64,000 nt of DNA from Rhodobacter sp. SGA-6-6 (GCF_011043545.1 NZ_JAAKGP010000013.1:27466-91465); one strand, 5' to 3'. Counted from the first letter of the stretch, positions 17,590-27,147 are shown. Notes: generated by a model not told the origin, from the letters alone. A program made the numbers and translations.

Positions 17590-19188
17590 ATGAACCTGAA
17601 GCATGGAGCCTGCCGTGCGGCAGTCCTGGCGGCGCTGATGGCGGGGGCCGCGCCGGCGGCGCTGTTCGCCGAGACGCCGGCCGACACGCTGGTCATCGCC
17701 GATGCGATCGACGACATCGTGTCGATCGACCCGCACGAGGCCTTCGAGTTCTCGGGCCTCGACCTGGCGAACAACCTCTACGACACGCTGATCGAACTGG
17801 ACCCGACCAAGCCGGGCGAGCTGGTCCCCGGCCTGGCCGAAAGCTGGTCGGTCAGCGAGGACGGGCTGACCTATACCTTCAAGATCAAGTCCGGCATCAC
17901 CTTCTCCTCCGGCAACCCGCTGACGGCCGAGGACGTGGCCGGCTCGCTGCGCCGGGTGATCAAGATCGACAAGACCCCCGCCTTCATCCTGGCCCAGTTC
18001 GGCTTCACCGCCGAGAACGTCGACCAGATGATCGCCTTCGAGGGCGACACCGTCACCATCACCACCGACAAGGTCTATGCGCCGACCTTCTTCTACAACT
18101 GCCTGACCGCGGGCGTGGCCAATATCGTCGACATGAAGACGGTGATGGCGAACGAGGCCGACGGCGACATGGGCAACAACTGGCTGAAGTCGAACTCGGC
18201 CGGGACCGGGGCCTATGTGCTGAAAAGCTACAAGCAGAACGAGGGCTATATCCTCGAGGCGCGCGAGGGCCACTGGCGCGGCGATGCCAAGATCAAGAAC
18301 GTCTTCATGCAGCACGTGCCGGAAGGCGCGACCGAGCGGCTGCTGCTGGAGAAGGGCGACATCGACATCGCCCGCGCGCTGACGCCCACCGATGTGGAAG
18401 GGCTGTCGGGCAATGCCGACATCAAGATCACCACCGACAGCGGCGGCCAGATCTACTATCTGGCGATGAACCAGAAGGTCGAGGCGCTGGCCAATCCGAA
18501 GGTGCTGGACGCGATGCGGTGGGCGGTGGACTACACCGGCATGGCCGACACCATCCTGAAAGGCCAGTGGCAGGTGCACCAGGCCTTCCTGCCCTCGGGC
18601 TTCCTCGGCGCGCTGGACGAGACGCCCTATGCGCTCGACATCGAGAAGGGCAAGGCGCTGATGGCGGAATCGGGGGTGGAACTGCCGCTGAAGGTCAGCA
18701 TGACCGTCCGCAACAACCAGGAGCGGATGGACATCGCCCAGTCGATCCAGAACACCTTCGCCCAGATCGGCATCGAGCTGACGCTGGACGTGGGCGACGG
18801 CGCGCAGGTGCTGGACAAGTATCGCGCCCGCCAGCACGACATCACCCTGCAGACCTGGGGGCCGGACTATCCCGACCCGCACACCAATGCCTCGACCTTC
18901 GCCATGAACCCCGACAACTCGGACGAGGCCAAGGCGACCGGCTACCTGGCCTGGCGCACCGCCTGGGACCCGGGCGAGTTGGGGGCGCTGGCCGAGGCCG
19001 CGGTGGCCGAGATGGACGGCGAGAAGCGGGCGGCGATGTATAAGGAGCTGCAGGAGAAGCACCGCGACGATTCCGCCTTCGTGCTGATGTTCCAGCAGCT
19101 GCAGCAGACCGGCCTGCGCGGCAATGTCGAAGGCTTCTACACCGGCGGGGCGGTCGATTCCGCCTCCTACTGGCTGGTCACCAAGTAA
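17590..19188 (+). CDS. Dipeptide/oligopeptide ABC transporter, substrate-binding protein
   Basis: A 532-aa SBP_bac_5 protein with a signal peptide (AAVLAALMAGAAPAALFAETP), located in the periplasm. The family pattern NLYDTLIELDP, then LAESWSVSEDGLTYTFKIKS, then FSSGNPLTAEDV is clear. It delivers peptides to the DppBC-like channel encoded next. The ATG at 17590 has GGGGAG; an in-frame TTG 6 nt earlier is disregarded. A strong 15-bp stem-loop directly after the gene probably limits read-through or protects the mRNA, as is common for binding-protein genes. The exact ligand is unknown; the adjacent dipeptidase suggests dipeptides. Confidence 0.95.
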   Translation: MNLKHGACRAAVLAALMAGAAPAALFAETPADTLVIADAIDDIVSIDPHEAFEFSGLDLANNLYDTLIELDPTKPGELVPGLAESWSVSEDGLTYTFKIKSGITFSSGNPLTAEDVAGSLRRVIKIDKTPAFILAQFGFTAENVDQMIAFEGDTVTITTDKVYAPTFFYNCLTAGVANIVDMKTVMANEADGDMGNNWLKSNSAGTGAYVLKSYKQNEGYILEAREGHWRGDAKIKNVFMQHVPEGATERLLLEKGDIDIARALTPTDVEGLSGNADIKITTDSGGQIYYLAMNQKVEALANPKVLDAMRWAVDYTGMADTILKGQWQVHQAFLPSGFLGALDETPYALDIEKGKALMAESGVELPLKVSMTVRNNQERMDIAQSIQNTFAQIGIELTLDVGDGAQVLDKYRARQHDITLQTWGPDYPDPHTNASTFAMNPDNSDEAKATGYLAWRTAWDPGELGALAEAAVAEMDGEKRAAMYKELQEKHRDDSAFVLMFQQLQQTGLRGNVEGFYTGGAVDSASYWLVTK

Positions 19189-19193
19189 GGCCG

Positions 19194-19229
19194 GGACCGG
19201 CGCGGCGGGGTTCGCCGCCGCGCCGGTCC
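19194..19229 (+). terminator. Intercistronic stem-loop after the binding-protein gene
   Basis: A 15-bp perfect stem (19194-19208 with 19215-19229) and a 6-nt loop fill the 48-bp gap to the permease gene. With no T-tract it is likely an attenuating or mRNA-stabilising hairpin, giving more binding protein than permease. Confidence 0.65.
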
Positions 19230-19236
19230 GCATCCG

Positions 19237-20301
19237 ATGACCGAGAGTCCCCACGCTTCCCGGCCCTCGCGGCTGCGGCCCATGGTCTTCGCATTGGGCG
19301 GCGGCCTCCTCACCCTGGCGCTGACGCTGCTGGGGCTGTTGCTCTTCACCTTCGTGATCTCGCGCGTGGTGCCGATCGACCCGCTGCTGTCGATCCTGGG
19401 CGAACGCGCCACCGCCGCGCAGTATGAGGCGGCGCGGCTGGCGCTCGGCCTCGACGAGCCGATGTGGAAGCAGTTCCTGATCTACCTGGGCGACGCGCTG
19501 CAGGGCGACCTCGGCACCTCGATCCGCTCGCGCCAGCCGGTGCTGAGCGAGGTCGCCCACCGCTTCCCCGCCACGCTGGAGCTGGCGACCTTGGGAACGC
19601 TTTTCGGCGTGATCACCGGCGTTCCGGCCGGAGTGCTGGCGGCGACGCGGCCCGGCAGCATCGCCGACCAGGTGGTGCGGGTGGTCGGGCTGATGGGCTA
19701 TTCGATGCCGGTGTTCTGGCTGGGGCTGATCGGCCTGCTGGTCTTCTACGGCCAGCTGGACTGGGTGGCCGGGCCGGGGCGGCTGGACGCCACCTACCAG
19801 ATGATGCTGGAGTTCCAGATGACCCAGTATACCGGGATGATCCTCTTGGATTCCGCGCTGAACGGCGCCTGGGACATGTTCCGCAACGCGCTGTCCCATA
19901 TCGTGCTGCCCGCTGCGCTCCTGGGTTACATATCGATGGCCTATATCAGCCGGATGACCCGCAGCTTCATGATGAACGAGCTTTCGCAGGAGTATATCAC
20001 CACCGCCCGGGTGAAGGGGATGCCGGAATGGCGGGTGGTCTGGGTCCATGCCATGCGCAACGTGCTGGTGCCGCTGATCACCGTCATCGCCCTCAGCTAC
20101 GCCTACCTGCTGGAAGGCTCGGTGCTGACCGAGACCATCTTCGCCTGGCCCGGCCTCGGCAGCTACATCACCGATGCGCTGTTCGCCGCCGACATGCCCG
20201 CCGTGCTTGGCGGCACCGTGGTGGTGGGCGTGGCCTTCGTCACCCTGAACATGGCCAGCGACATCCTCTACCGGCTGGTCGACCCGAGGGCCCGGGCATG
20301 A
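19237..20301 (+). CDS. Dipeptide ABC transporter permease (DppB-like)
   Basis: A 354-aa inner-membrane protein. It has a first membrane helix (LTLALTLLGLLLFTFVISRV), the RVVPIDP segment and GLDEPMWKQFLIYLGDALQGDLG typical of DppB/OppB. The binding-protein-dependent transport loop TTARVKGMPEWRVVWVHAMRN contacts the ATPases. An extra stretch near residues 175-220 (LDWVAGPGRLDATYQMMLEF, then ILLDSALNGAW) is the external loop seen in this subfamily. It is followed 10 nt later by the second permease. Confidence 0.95.
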   Translation: MTESPHASRPSRLRPMVFALGGGLLTLALTLLGLLLFTFVISRVVPIDPLLSILGERATAAQYEAARLALGLDEPMWKQFLIYLGDALQGDLGTSIRSRQPVLSEVAHRFPATLELATLGTLFGVITGVPAGVLAATRPGSIADQVVRVVGLMGYSMPVFWLGLIGLLVFYGQLDWVAGPGRLDATYQMMLEFQMTQYTGMILLDSALNGAWDMFRNALSHIVLPAALLGYISMAYISRMTRSFMMNELSQEYITTARVKGMPEWRVVWVHAMRNVLVPLITVIALSYAYLLEGSVLTETIFAWPGLGSYITDALFAADMPAVLGGTVVVGVAFVTLNMASDILYRLVDPRARA

Positions 20302-20311
20302 GAGGTCTGGC

Positions 20312-21217
20312 ATGAGCACGCTCCGCGCCTGGCTGACCGACCCCAGCCCGACCTCGCGCCGGCAGGCGAGGCTGGGGCAGAGCTACCTCGCCTGGCTGCG
20401 CATCCGCAGGAACCGGCTGGCGATGGCGGGGCTGGTGATCGTCGGCCTCTTGCTGCTGGTCGCCGCCTTCGCGCCGCTGATCGCGCCGCACGACCCGCTG
20501 GTGCAGGACCTGTCGCGCCGCCTGCTGCCGCCGGGGACGCCGGGCAATCTGCTGGGCACCGACGACTTCGGCCGCGACATCCTCTCGCGCATCCTCTACG
20601 GCGCGCGGATCACGCTTTACATCATCGCGCTGGTGGCGGTGACGGCCCCTGTCCTCGGCCTGCTGATCGGCACCGTCGCCGGCTATTTCGGCGGCTGGGT
20701 CGATGCGGTGCTGATGCGGATCACCGACATCTTCCTGGCTTTCCCGCGGCTGATCCTGGCGCTGGCGCTGGTCGCCGTGCTCGGCCCCGGGATCGGCAAT
20801 GCCGTCCTTGCCATCGCCCTGACCGCCTGGCCGCCCTATGCCCGGATCGCAAGGGCCGAGACGCTGACCGTCCGCAATTCCGACTACATCGCCGCCGTGC
20901 GGCTGCAAGGCGCCGGGGCGGGGCGGATCATCTGGGGCCATATCGTGCCGATGTGCCTGCCCTCGGTGATCATCCGGGTGACGCTGGACATGGCCGGCGT
21001 GATCCTGATCGCCGCGGGTCTGGGCTTCCTCGGCCTCGGGGTGCAGCCGCCGATGCCGGAATGGGGACTGATGATCTCCTCCGGCCGCAAGTTCCTGTTC
21101 GAGCAATGGTGGGTCGCCACCATGCCCGGCCTTGCGATCTTCCTCGTCTCGCTCGGCTTCAACCTCTTGGGCGACGGGCTGCGCGACGTGCTGGACCCGA
21201 GGAGCGCGGGGAAATGA
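20312..21217 (+). CDS. Dipeptide ABC transporter permease (DppC-like)
   Basis: A 301-aa inner-membrane protein with the OppC/DppC N-terminal cytosolic segment (SYLAWLRIRRNRLAMAGLVI), then PHDPLVQDLSRRLLPP, then the LLGTDDFGRDILSRILYGAR signature. The ATPase-contact loop YIAAVRLQGAGAGRIIWGHI is present. It forms a heterodimeric channel with the preceding permease. Its TGA overlaps the ATG of the ATPase gene, indicating coupling. Confidence 0.95.
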   Translation: MSTLRAWLTDPSPTSRRQARLGQSYLAWLRIRRNRLAMAGLVIVGLLLLVAAFAPLIAPHDPLVQDLSRRLLPPGTPGNLLGTDDFGRDILSRILYGARITLYIIALVAVTAPVLGLLIGTVAGYFGGWVDAVLMRITDIFLAFPRLILALALVAVLGPGIGNAVLAIALTAWPPYARIARAETLTVRNSDYIAAVRLQGAGAGRIIWGHIVPMCLPSVIIRVTLDMAGVILIAAGLGFLGLGVQPPMPEWGLMISSGRKFLFEQWWVATMPGLAIFLVSLGFNLLGDGLRDVLDPRSAGK

Positions 21218-22056
21218 GCCTGCTCGAAGTCCAGAACCTGCGGGTGACCTTCGACACCGAGACCGGCCCGGTGCAGGCGGTGCGGGGCGTGTCCTTCTCG
21301 CTCGGCCGTGAACGGCTGGGGATCGTCGGCGAAAGCGGCTCGGGCAAGACCATGACCGGCCGGTCGGTGCTGCGGCTGATCCGCCCGCCGGGCCGGATCG
21401 CGGCCGACCGGATGGTCTTCGACGGGCAGGACCTGATGCGCGCCTCGGAACGCGACATGCGCGCCCTGCGCGGCAAGCGCATCGGCATGGTGATGCAGGA
21501 CCCGAAATACAGCCTGAACCCGGTGATGACCGTGGGCGAGCAGCTGACCGAGGGCCTGCGCCGCCGCGACCGCATCCGCGGCGCCGAGGCCCGCGCCAAG
21601 GCCGTCGCCGCGCTGGAGGCGGTGCAGATCCGCGACCCGGACCGGGTGATGGCGGCCTATCCGCACGAACTGTCGGGCGGGATGGGCCAGCGGGTGATGA
21701 TCGCGATGATGCTGATCCCGGAACCCGACCTCCTGATCGCCGACGAGCCGACCTCGGCGCTGGATGTCACCGTGCAGGCCGAGGTGCTGTCGATCCTCGA
21801 CGCGCTGGTGCGCGACCGCGGCATGGGGCTGATCTTCATCAGCCACGACCTGCGGCTGGTCGGCCGCTTTTGCGACCGGGTGCTGGTGATGTTCAAGGGC
21901 CGGGTGGTGGAGGAACTGGAGGCCAGGCGCCTGACCGAGGCGCGGCATCCCTATACCCGCGGGCTGCTGAACTGCCTGCCCCGCATCGGCGGCCCGCGCG
22001 AGCCCTTGCCGGGGCTGGACCGTTCCGGCGATTGGGCGAAGGAGGGTGCAGCATGA
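21214..22056 (+). CDS. Dipeptide ABC transporter ATP-binding protein (DppD-like)
   Basis: A 280-aa ABC ATPase. It has the Walker A GESGSGKT, the Q-loop MVMQDPKYSLNP, the signature motif LSGGMGQRV (a Met-Gly variant usual in DppD), Walker B LLIADEPTSALD and the switch HDLRLV. The C-terminal RHPYTRGLLNCLP oligopeptide-transporter extension is present but short; the Fe-S cysteines of some relatives are not obvious. The start overlaps the permease stop. The stop overlaps an ATG at 22053 that no longer opens the partner ATPase frame (see the entry at 22080). Confidence 0.95.
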   Translation: MSLLEVQNLRVTFDTETGPVQAVRGVSFSLGRERLGIVGESGSGKTMTGRSVLRLIRPPGRIAADRMVFDGQDLMRASERDMRALRGKRIGMVMQDPKYSLNPVMTVGEQLTEGLRRRDRIRGAEARAKAVAALEAVQIRDPDRVMAAYPHELSGGMGQRVMIAMMLIPEPDLLIADEPTSALDVTVQAEVLSILDALVRDRGMGLIFISHDLRLVGRFCDRVLVMFKGRVVEELEARRLTEARHPYTRGLLNCLPRIGGPREPLPGLDRSGDWAKEGAA

Positions 22057-22079
22057 GCGCGCCTCGTCCCACCCGCGCC

Positions 22080-22122
22080 GGAGATCGCGCGATCTCCGTT
22101 ACGATTTCCGCGCGGAAATCGT
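22080..22122. repeat. Twin perfect palindromes at the DppD-DppF junction
   Basis: GGAGATCGC/GCGATCTCC (22080-22097) and a 22-bp perfect palindrome centred in CGATTTCCGCGCGGAAATCG (22101-22122) lie in the 85-bp gap between the two ATPase genes. The ATG at 22053, coupled to the DppD stop, opens a 32-aa frame through the palindromes that ends at 22151, overlapping the DppF start in another frame. This looks like a repeat insertion that displaced the original start. Confidence 0.75.
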
Positions 22123-22141
22123 CGCCGGGAAAGGCCGCGCC

Positions 22142-22912
22142 ATGGGCCTGATCGAGATCGAGAACCTCTCCGTCACCTTCCGCGCCAAGGGCCGCGAGGT
22201 GCGGGCGGTGGAAGGCGTCAGCCTGACCGTGGGCGAGCGGGAAAGCTACGGGCTGGTCGGCGAAAGCGGCTCGGGCAAGTCCACCATCCTGCGGGCGATC
22301 TGCGGCATGGCCCCGGTGACCGGCGGGCAGATCCGCATCGGCGGCGAGGCGCTGCGGATGCCGCGCGGCCCGGGCTTCAGCCGCCGGGTGCAGATGGTGT
22401 TCCAGGACCCCTATGCCAGCCTGCACCCCCGCCACACCATCGACCGGACGCTGTCGGAACCGCTGGCGATCCACCGCATCGGCGGCTCGGATGCGAAGGT
22501 GGTGAAGGCGCTGACCGATGTCGGCCTGCCGGCCAGCTTCCGCTTCCGCTACCCGCACCAGCTGTCCGGCGGCCAGCGCCAGCGGGTCGCCATCGCCCGG
22601 GCGCTGATGCTGGAGCCGTCGATCCTGCTGCTGGACGAACCGACCTCGGCGCTGGATGCCTCGGTGCAGGCCGAGGTGCTGAACCTGCTGACCCGGCTGC
22701 GCGAGGAACGCGGGCTGACCTTCCTGATGGTCAGCCACGACCTCGCCGTGATCGACCATATGTGCGACCGGGTGCTGGTGATGCAGCACGGCCGCGCGGT
22801 GGAGGAACTGGCGCGCGACGACCTTGCCGCGGCCCGGATGACCACGGCCTATGCCCGCAGCCTGTTCGAGGCCAGCGCCGACCGGATGCTGGACCCGGCG
22901 AAAGCGCCCTGA
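22142..22912 (+). CDS. Dipeptide ABC transporter ATP-binding protein (DppF-like)
   Basis: A 256-aa ABC ATPase. It has Walker A GESGSGKST, Q-loop MVFQDPYASLHP (the DppF pattern), signature LSGGQRQRVAIARAL, Walker B ILLLDEPTSALD and switch SHDLAVIDHMC. The conserved protein starts MGLIEIENLSVTF, so the ATG at 22142 is preferred. A longer in-frame reading from about 22046 passes through the palindromic repeat and is unlikely. The C-terminal oligopeptide extension is truncated compared with typical DppF (about 300 or more aa), leaving TTAYARSLFEAS. Confidence 0.93.
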   Translation: MGLIEIENLSVTFRAKGREVRAVEGVSLTVGERESYGLVGESGSGKSTILRAICGMAPVTGGQIRIGGEALRMPRGPGFSRRVQMVFQDPYASLHPRHTIDRTLSEPLAIHRIGGSDAKVVKALTDVGLPASFRFRYPHQLSGGQRQRVAIARALMLEPSILLLDEPTSALDASVQAEVLNLLTRLREERGLTFLMVSHDLAVIDHMCDRVLVMQHGRAVEELARDDLAAARMTTAYARSLFEASADRMLDPAKAP

Positions 22913-22930
22913 CACCCCGGAGAGACCCCG

Positions 22931-23986
22931 ATGATCCCCGTCTTCGACGGCCACAACGACCTGCTCTACCGCCTGCTGGAGGCCCCCGGGCGGCGGGAGG
23001 AAATCTTCCTGACCGGCACCGGCGAAGGCCATCTCGACCTGCCGCGGATGCGCGCTGCGGGCTTTGCCGGCGGCTTCTTCGCCATCTACCTGCCCTCGCC
23101 GCAGGCCCATGACGACGCCGAGCATCAGGCGCAGATGGAGCGCCCGCCCTACCGCCTGCCGCTGCCCGACCTGCTGCCGCAGCCACAGTCGCTCGCCACC
23201 GCGGCGACGCTGGCCGGGCATCTGCTGTGGATGGAACGCGCCAGCCAAGGCGCCTTCCGCCTCTGCCGGACCACGGCGGACATCCGTTCTGCCATGGCCG
23301 AGGGCGCGGTGGCGGCGGTGATGCACATGGAGGGCGCCGAGGCCATCGACGAAGGGCTCGACGCGCTGCACCTGTTCCACGCCGTCGGCCTGCGGTCGCT
23401 CGGCCCGGTCTGGAGCCGCCCCACCGCCTTCGGCCATGGCGTGCCCTTCGCCTTTCCCTCCAGCCCCGACACCGGCCCGGGCCTGACCGAGGCCGGCAAG
23501 CGGCTGGTCCGCGAATGCAACGCCCTGCGGATCATGCTGGACCTCAGCCACCTGAATGAAGCCGGCTTCGATGACGTGGCGCGGCTCAGCGACGCGCCCT
23601 TGGTCGCCACCCATTCCAATGCCCATGCGGTGACGCCGTCGAGCCGCAACCTGACCGACCGGCAGCTGGCGATGATTCGCGACTCCGGCGGCATGGTCGG
23701 GCTGAACTTCTCGGTCAGCTTCCTGCGGGAGGACGGGCGGCGGGTGGCGGAAACCGGCTGGGACCCGGTGCTGCGGCACATGGACCACCTGCTGGACCGT
23801 CTCGGCGAGGACCACCTCGGCTTCGGCTCGGACTTCGACGGCTGCACCACGCCGGAGGTGATCGGCGATGCCACCGGCCTGCCCCGGCTGATCGAGGCGC
23901 TGGCGGCGCATGGCTACGGCCGGCCGCTGCTGGAGAAGCTGGCGCACGGCAACTGGCTGCGGCTGTTGCAGCGGACCATCGGGTGA
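22931..23986 (+). CDS. Membrane dipeptidase-type M19 dipeptidase
   Basis: A 351-aa zinc dipeptidase of the renal dipeptidase family. It hydrolyses L,L- or L,D-dipeptides. Metal ligands are visible in VFDGHNDLLYRL (His-x-Asp), the bridging Glu in MHMEGAEAID, and histidines in LDLSHLNEAGFDDV and VATHSNAHA; GFGSDFDG completes the C-terminal side. No signal peptide is seen, so it is cytosolic. It follows the ABC ATPase by 18 bp with a GGAGAG site. It therefore belongs to the uptake operon and probably splits the imported dipeptides. Confidence 0.93.
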   Translation: MIPVFDGHNDLLYRLLEAPGRREEIFLTGTGEGHLDLPRMRAAGFAGGFFAIYLPSPQAHDDAEHQAQMERPPYRLPLPDLLPQPQSLATAATLAGHLLWMERASQGAFRLCRTTADIRSAMAEGAVAAVMHMEGAEAIDEGLDALHLFHAVGLRSLGPVWSRPTAFGHGVPFAFPSSPDTGPGLTEAGKRLVRECNALRIMLDLSHLNEAGFDDVARLSDAPLVATHSNAHAVTPSSRNLTDRQLAMIRDSGGMVGLNFSVSFLREDGRRVAETGWDPVLRHMDHLLDRLGEDHLGFGSDFDGCTTPEVIGDATGLPRLIEALAAHGYGRPLLEKLAHGNWLRLLQRTIG

Positions 23987-23996
23987 GGGGTGCCGC

Positions 23997-24048
23997 GGTG
24001 GGGTAAAACCCCACCCTACCGATGGCGTAGGGCGGGGTTCACCCCGCC
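23997..24048. repeat. GTAGGGCGGGG repeat (family 3) with a second hairpin, at convergent gene ends
   Basis: GGTGGGGT-AAA-ACCCCACC (23997-24015) is followed by GTAGGGCGGGGTTCACCCCGCC (24027-24048). The latter contains the stop codon of the RND permease gene. The same 22-bp unit occurs at 43067 and, in inverse form, at 43117 and 60507. It may double as the terminator for the convergent dipeptidase and RND genes. Confidence 0.8.
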
Positions 24049-27000
24049 GCCCCGGGCTCCGGCTCCTGCGCCGCGCGCATCTCCTGATCCAGCAGCACCT
24101 GCTCGTGGCTGCGGGGCCGGGCCAGGCCGGCCAGCAGCAGATAGGCAACCGGGGTGATGTAAAGCGTCGCCAAGGTCGCCAGCCCCAGCCCGCCGACGAT
24201 GATCCAGCCGAGGACCGAGCGCGCCTCGGCCCCTGCCCCCTGCGCCAGCACCAAGGGCAGGCCGCCCAGAACGGTGGCGATCATCGTCATCATCACCGGG
24301 CGCAGCCGGATCGTCGCCGATCGCTCGATGGCCTGCCGCACCGTCGCCCCGCGCTCGCGCAGCTGGTCGGCGAATTCCACGATCAGGATGCCGTTCTTGG
24401 CCATGATCCCCACCAGCAGCACCAGTCCGATCTGCGAATAGACGTTCAGGCTGCCCCCGGTCGCCAGCATCGCGAAGACCGCGCAGGCCAGCCCCAAAGG
24501 CACCGTCGCCATCACGATCACGGCGGAGACGAAGCTTTCGAACTGCGCCGCCAGCACCAGGAAGACCACCGCCAGCGCGATGCCGAAGGTGGCGGCCAGG
24601 CCCGAGGAGGTCTCGCCCAAAGTCGCCGCCTCGGCCAGCGGCACGATGCGCATGTCGGCGGTCAGCAGCGGCGCGGCCATCGCCTGCACCTCGGCCAGCG
24701 CATCGCCGAGCGCCAGCTCGGGCGACAGCCCCGCCGTCACCGGCACCGCCCGCATCTGCGATTCCCGCTGCAGCTCGGGCGCCACCGCGCGTTCGGTCAG
24801 GGTGGCGAAGGTCGAGATCGGCACCATCTGCCCTGCGCTGGAGGGGACGAAGATCCGCTCCAGGTCGCCGGGGTCGTTCACCGGGTCGGTGGTGGAGACC
24901 AGCCGGATGTCGAAGCTGTCGTCGTCCAGGAACAGCGTCCCCACGGTGCGGCCGTCCAGCACCGCCTGCAGCGCCTCGCCCATGCCGTCGATGTTGACGC
25001 CAAGGTCCTCGGCCCTTGTGCGGTCGATCTCGACGAACAGCTGCGGCTGGGTGGTGTCGTAGCCGAGCCGGACCTGGCCGTAGCGCGGATCCGCCTCCAT
25101 CCGCGCCACCAGTTCCTTCGCCACCCCGGCCAGCCGGCCGTAGTCGTCGCCGACCAGCGCGAAGGACAGCCCCTGCCCCGCCCCCCGGATGCCGAGGGAA
25201 TTGGGCTGGATCGCGAAGACCCGCACGCCGATCACGTCGCGCAGGCCCTGTTCCAGCCCTTCGGCGATCTCCTGCTGGCTGCGGTCGCGGTCGGCCCAGT
25301 CGGCCAGCGTCACCACGATGAAGCCGCGGTTGTCCGACCCGCCCATCCCGGCGATGGCGAAGATGCTGGTCACCTCGCCGGCGGCGCGCAGCGGTTCCAC
25401 CAGCGCCTCGATCTCGCGCATCTTCTGGTTGGTGAAGTCCAGCGACACCCCCTGCGGCGCCTGCACCGAGAACAGGATGGCGGCGCGGTCCTCGGGCGGG
25501 GTCAGTTCCTGCCGCAGGAGCGGGAAGCTGGCGACGGCGACGGCGGCGAAGAGGACCGCCACGAAAGCGGCCACCAGCGGCGCGTTCAGGCAAAGGCGCA
25601 GGGTGGCGGCGTAGAGCCGGGCAAGCGCCTCGCCCAGCCGGGCGACCGGGCCATGCCCCTCGGCATGGGGGCGCAGGAAGCGGGCGGCCAGCACCGGCGT
25701 CAGCGTCAGCGCGGTGACCGAGGACAGCAGAACGGCGATGGCCAGCGTGAAGCCGAATTCGCGGAACAGCCCGCCGGTCTGGCCGGGCAGGAACGACAGC
25801 GGCACGAAAACCGCCGCCAGCGTGGTGGTGGTGGCGAGGACGGCGAAGAACACCTGCTCGGTCCCCAGCACGGCGGCGGCGCGGGCGCCCATGCCTTCGG
25901 ACCGGCGCCGGACGATGTTCTCCAGCACCACGATGGCGTCGTCCACCACGATGCCGGTGGCCAGCACCAGCGCCAAGAGCGTCAGGATGTTGACCGAGAA
26001 CCCGGCCAGCCAGATCGCCGCCAGCGTGCCGACCAGCGCCACCGGGATCGCCACCAGCGGGATCAGCGTGGCGCGGGCGTCGCGCAGGAACAGGAAGATC
26101 ACCGCCGTCACCACCAGCACCGACAGGCCGAGGGCGATCTCCACCTCATGGATGGCGCCGTTGATGAAATCGGCGCTGTCCGAAGTGATGAACATCCGCA
26201 CGTCGTCGGGCAACAGCGGCTGCAGCTCTGCCACCACCTCGCGCACCGCGGCCGAGATCGCCAGCGTGTTGCCGTTGGCCTGCCGGATGATGCCGAGGCC
26301 GATCCCGGTCTCGCCGTTCGAGCGCAGGATCGAGGCCCCCGGCTCCGGCCCCAGCGTCACCTGCGCCACGTCGCCCAGACGGACATCGCCCGCGACAGTC
26401 AGCGCCTCCATCTGCTCGGCGGTGCGGATGGCGGCGGTGGTGCGGACCATCAGGCTCTGCCGGTCCGAGGACAGCGCGCCGGCGGGGGAGTCGAAGGCCA
26501 CGTCGCCGAGCGTGCTGCGCAGGTCGGCCAGCGTCAGGCCGCGGGCGGCCAGTTGCATCATGTCCACGTCGACCCGGAACACCAGGCCGCGGTCGCCGAA
26601 GATCTGCAGGTCGGCCACGCCGGGGGCGGACAGGAGGCGGGTCTCGGCCAGATCGGTGACAAGCTTGGTCAGGTCCTCGGCGCTGCGGCGCGAGGAGGTG
26701 ACGGCGATGCGCAGCACCGCGTCGGAATCGGCGTCGGCCTTCACCACCCGCGGCGCCTCGGCATCGTCGGGCAGGCTGTTGGTCACCCGCGCCACCGCAT
26801 CGCGCAGGTCGGTGGCGGCCACGTCCAGATCGACGTCGTCGCGGAATTCCACCGTGACGCGCGAAGATCCGAAGCGCGAGGAGGAGGAGATCGACTTCAC
26901 CCCCGCCACCCGGCCCGCCGCGCCCTCGATCACCGCGGTCAGCTCGCGGTCGATGGTCTCGGGCGCGGCGCCGGGATAGGCGGTGGAGACGGTGACGACC

Positions 27001-27146
27001 GGGCGGTCCACGTCCGGCAGTTCGCGCACGTCGGCGCCCAGGAGGCCGGCGAGGCCGGCCAGCACGATCAGCGCGTTCAGCACGAAGGCCAGGATCGGGC
27101 GGCGGATGAACAGCGCGGTGCGCGATCCCTGCGGTGCGGCCTCCAT
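24039..27146 (-). CDS. RND efflux transporter, inner-membrane permease
   Basis: A 1035-aa protein of the AcrB/MexB superfamily with 12 predicted helices and two large periplasmic loops. It begins ALFIRRPILAFVLNALIVLAGLAGLLG. Helix 4 carries the proton-relay pair in TGIVVDDAIVVLENI (adjacent aspartates). The later GIMAKNGILIVEFADQLRERG is typical of the second repeat. The final residues are encoded inside a dispersed repeat. It is 1 bp downstream of its adaptor gene. No outer-membrane factor gene is in the window, so the pump would borrow one. The sequence style (ELPDVDRPVVTVSTAYPGAAPETI) fits multidrug or solvent exporters rather than metal pumps. Confidence 0.96.
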   Translation of the reverse strand: MEAAPQGSRTALFIRRPILAFVLNALIVLAGLAGLLGADVRELPDVDRPVVTVSTAYPGAAPETIDRELTAVIEGAAGRVAGVKSISSSSRFGSSRVTVEFRDDVDLDVAATDLRDAVARVTNSLPDDAEAPRVVKADADSDAVLRIAVTSSRRSAEDLTKLVTDLAETRLLSAPGVADLQIFGDRGLVFRVDVDMMQLAARGLTLADLRSTLGDVAFDSPAGALSSDRQSLMVRTTAAIRTAEQMEALTVAGDVRLGDVAQVTLGPEPGASILRSNGETGIGLGIIRQANGNTLAISAAVREVVAELQPLLPDDVRMFITSDSADFINGAIHEVEIALGLSVLVVTAVIFLFLRDARATLIPLVAIPVALVGTLAAIWLAGFSVNILTLLALVLATGIVVDDAIVVLENIVRRRSEGMGARAAAVLGTEQVFFAVLATTTTLAAVFVPLSFLPGQTGGLFREFGFTLAIAVLLSSVTALTLTPVLAARFLRPHAEGHGPVARLGEALARLYAATLRLCLNAPLVAAFVAVLFAAVAVASFPLLRQELTPPEDRAAILFSVQAPQGVSLDFTNQKMREIEALVEPLRAAGEVTSIFAIAGMGGSDNRGFIVVTLADWADRDRSQQEIAEGLEQGLRDVIGVRVFAIQPNSLGIRGAGQGLSFALVGDDYGRLAGVAKELVARMEADPRYGQVRLGYDTTQPQLFVEIDRTRAEDLGVNIDGMGEALQAVLDGRTVGTLFLDDDSFDIRLVSTTDPVNDPGDLERIFVPSSAGQMVPISTFATLTERAVAPELQRESQMRAVPVTAGLSPELALGDALAEVQAMAAPLLTADMRIVPLAEAATLGETSSGLAATFGIALAVVFLVLAAQFESFVSAVIVMATVPLGLACAVFAMLATGGSLNVYSQIGLVLLVGIMAKNGILIVEFADQLRERGATVRQAIERSATIRLRPVMMTMIATVLGGLPLVLAQGAGAEARSVLGWIIVGGLGLATLATLYITPVAYLLLAGLARPRSHEQVLLDQEMRAAQEPEPGAAG

Positions 27147-27147
27147 C

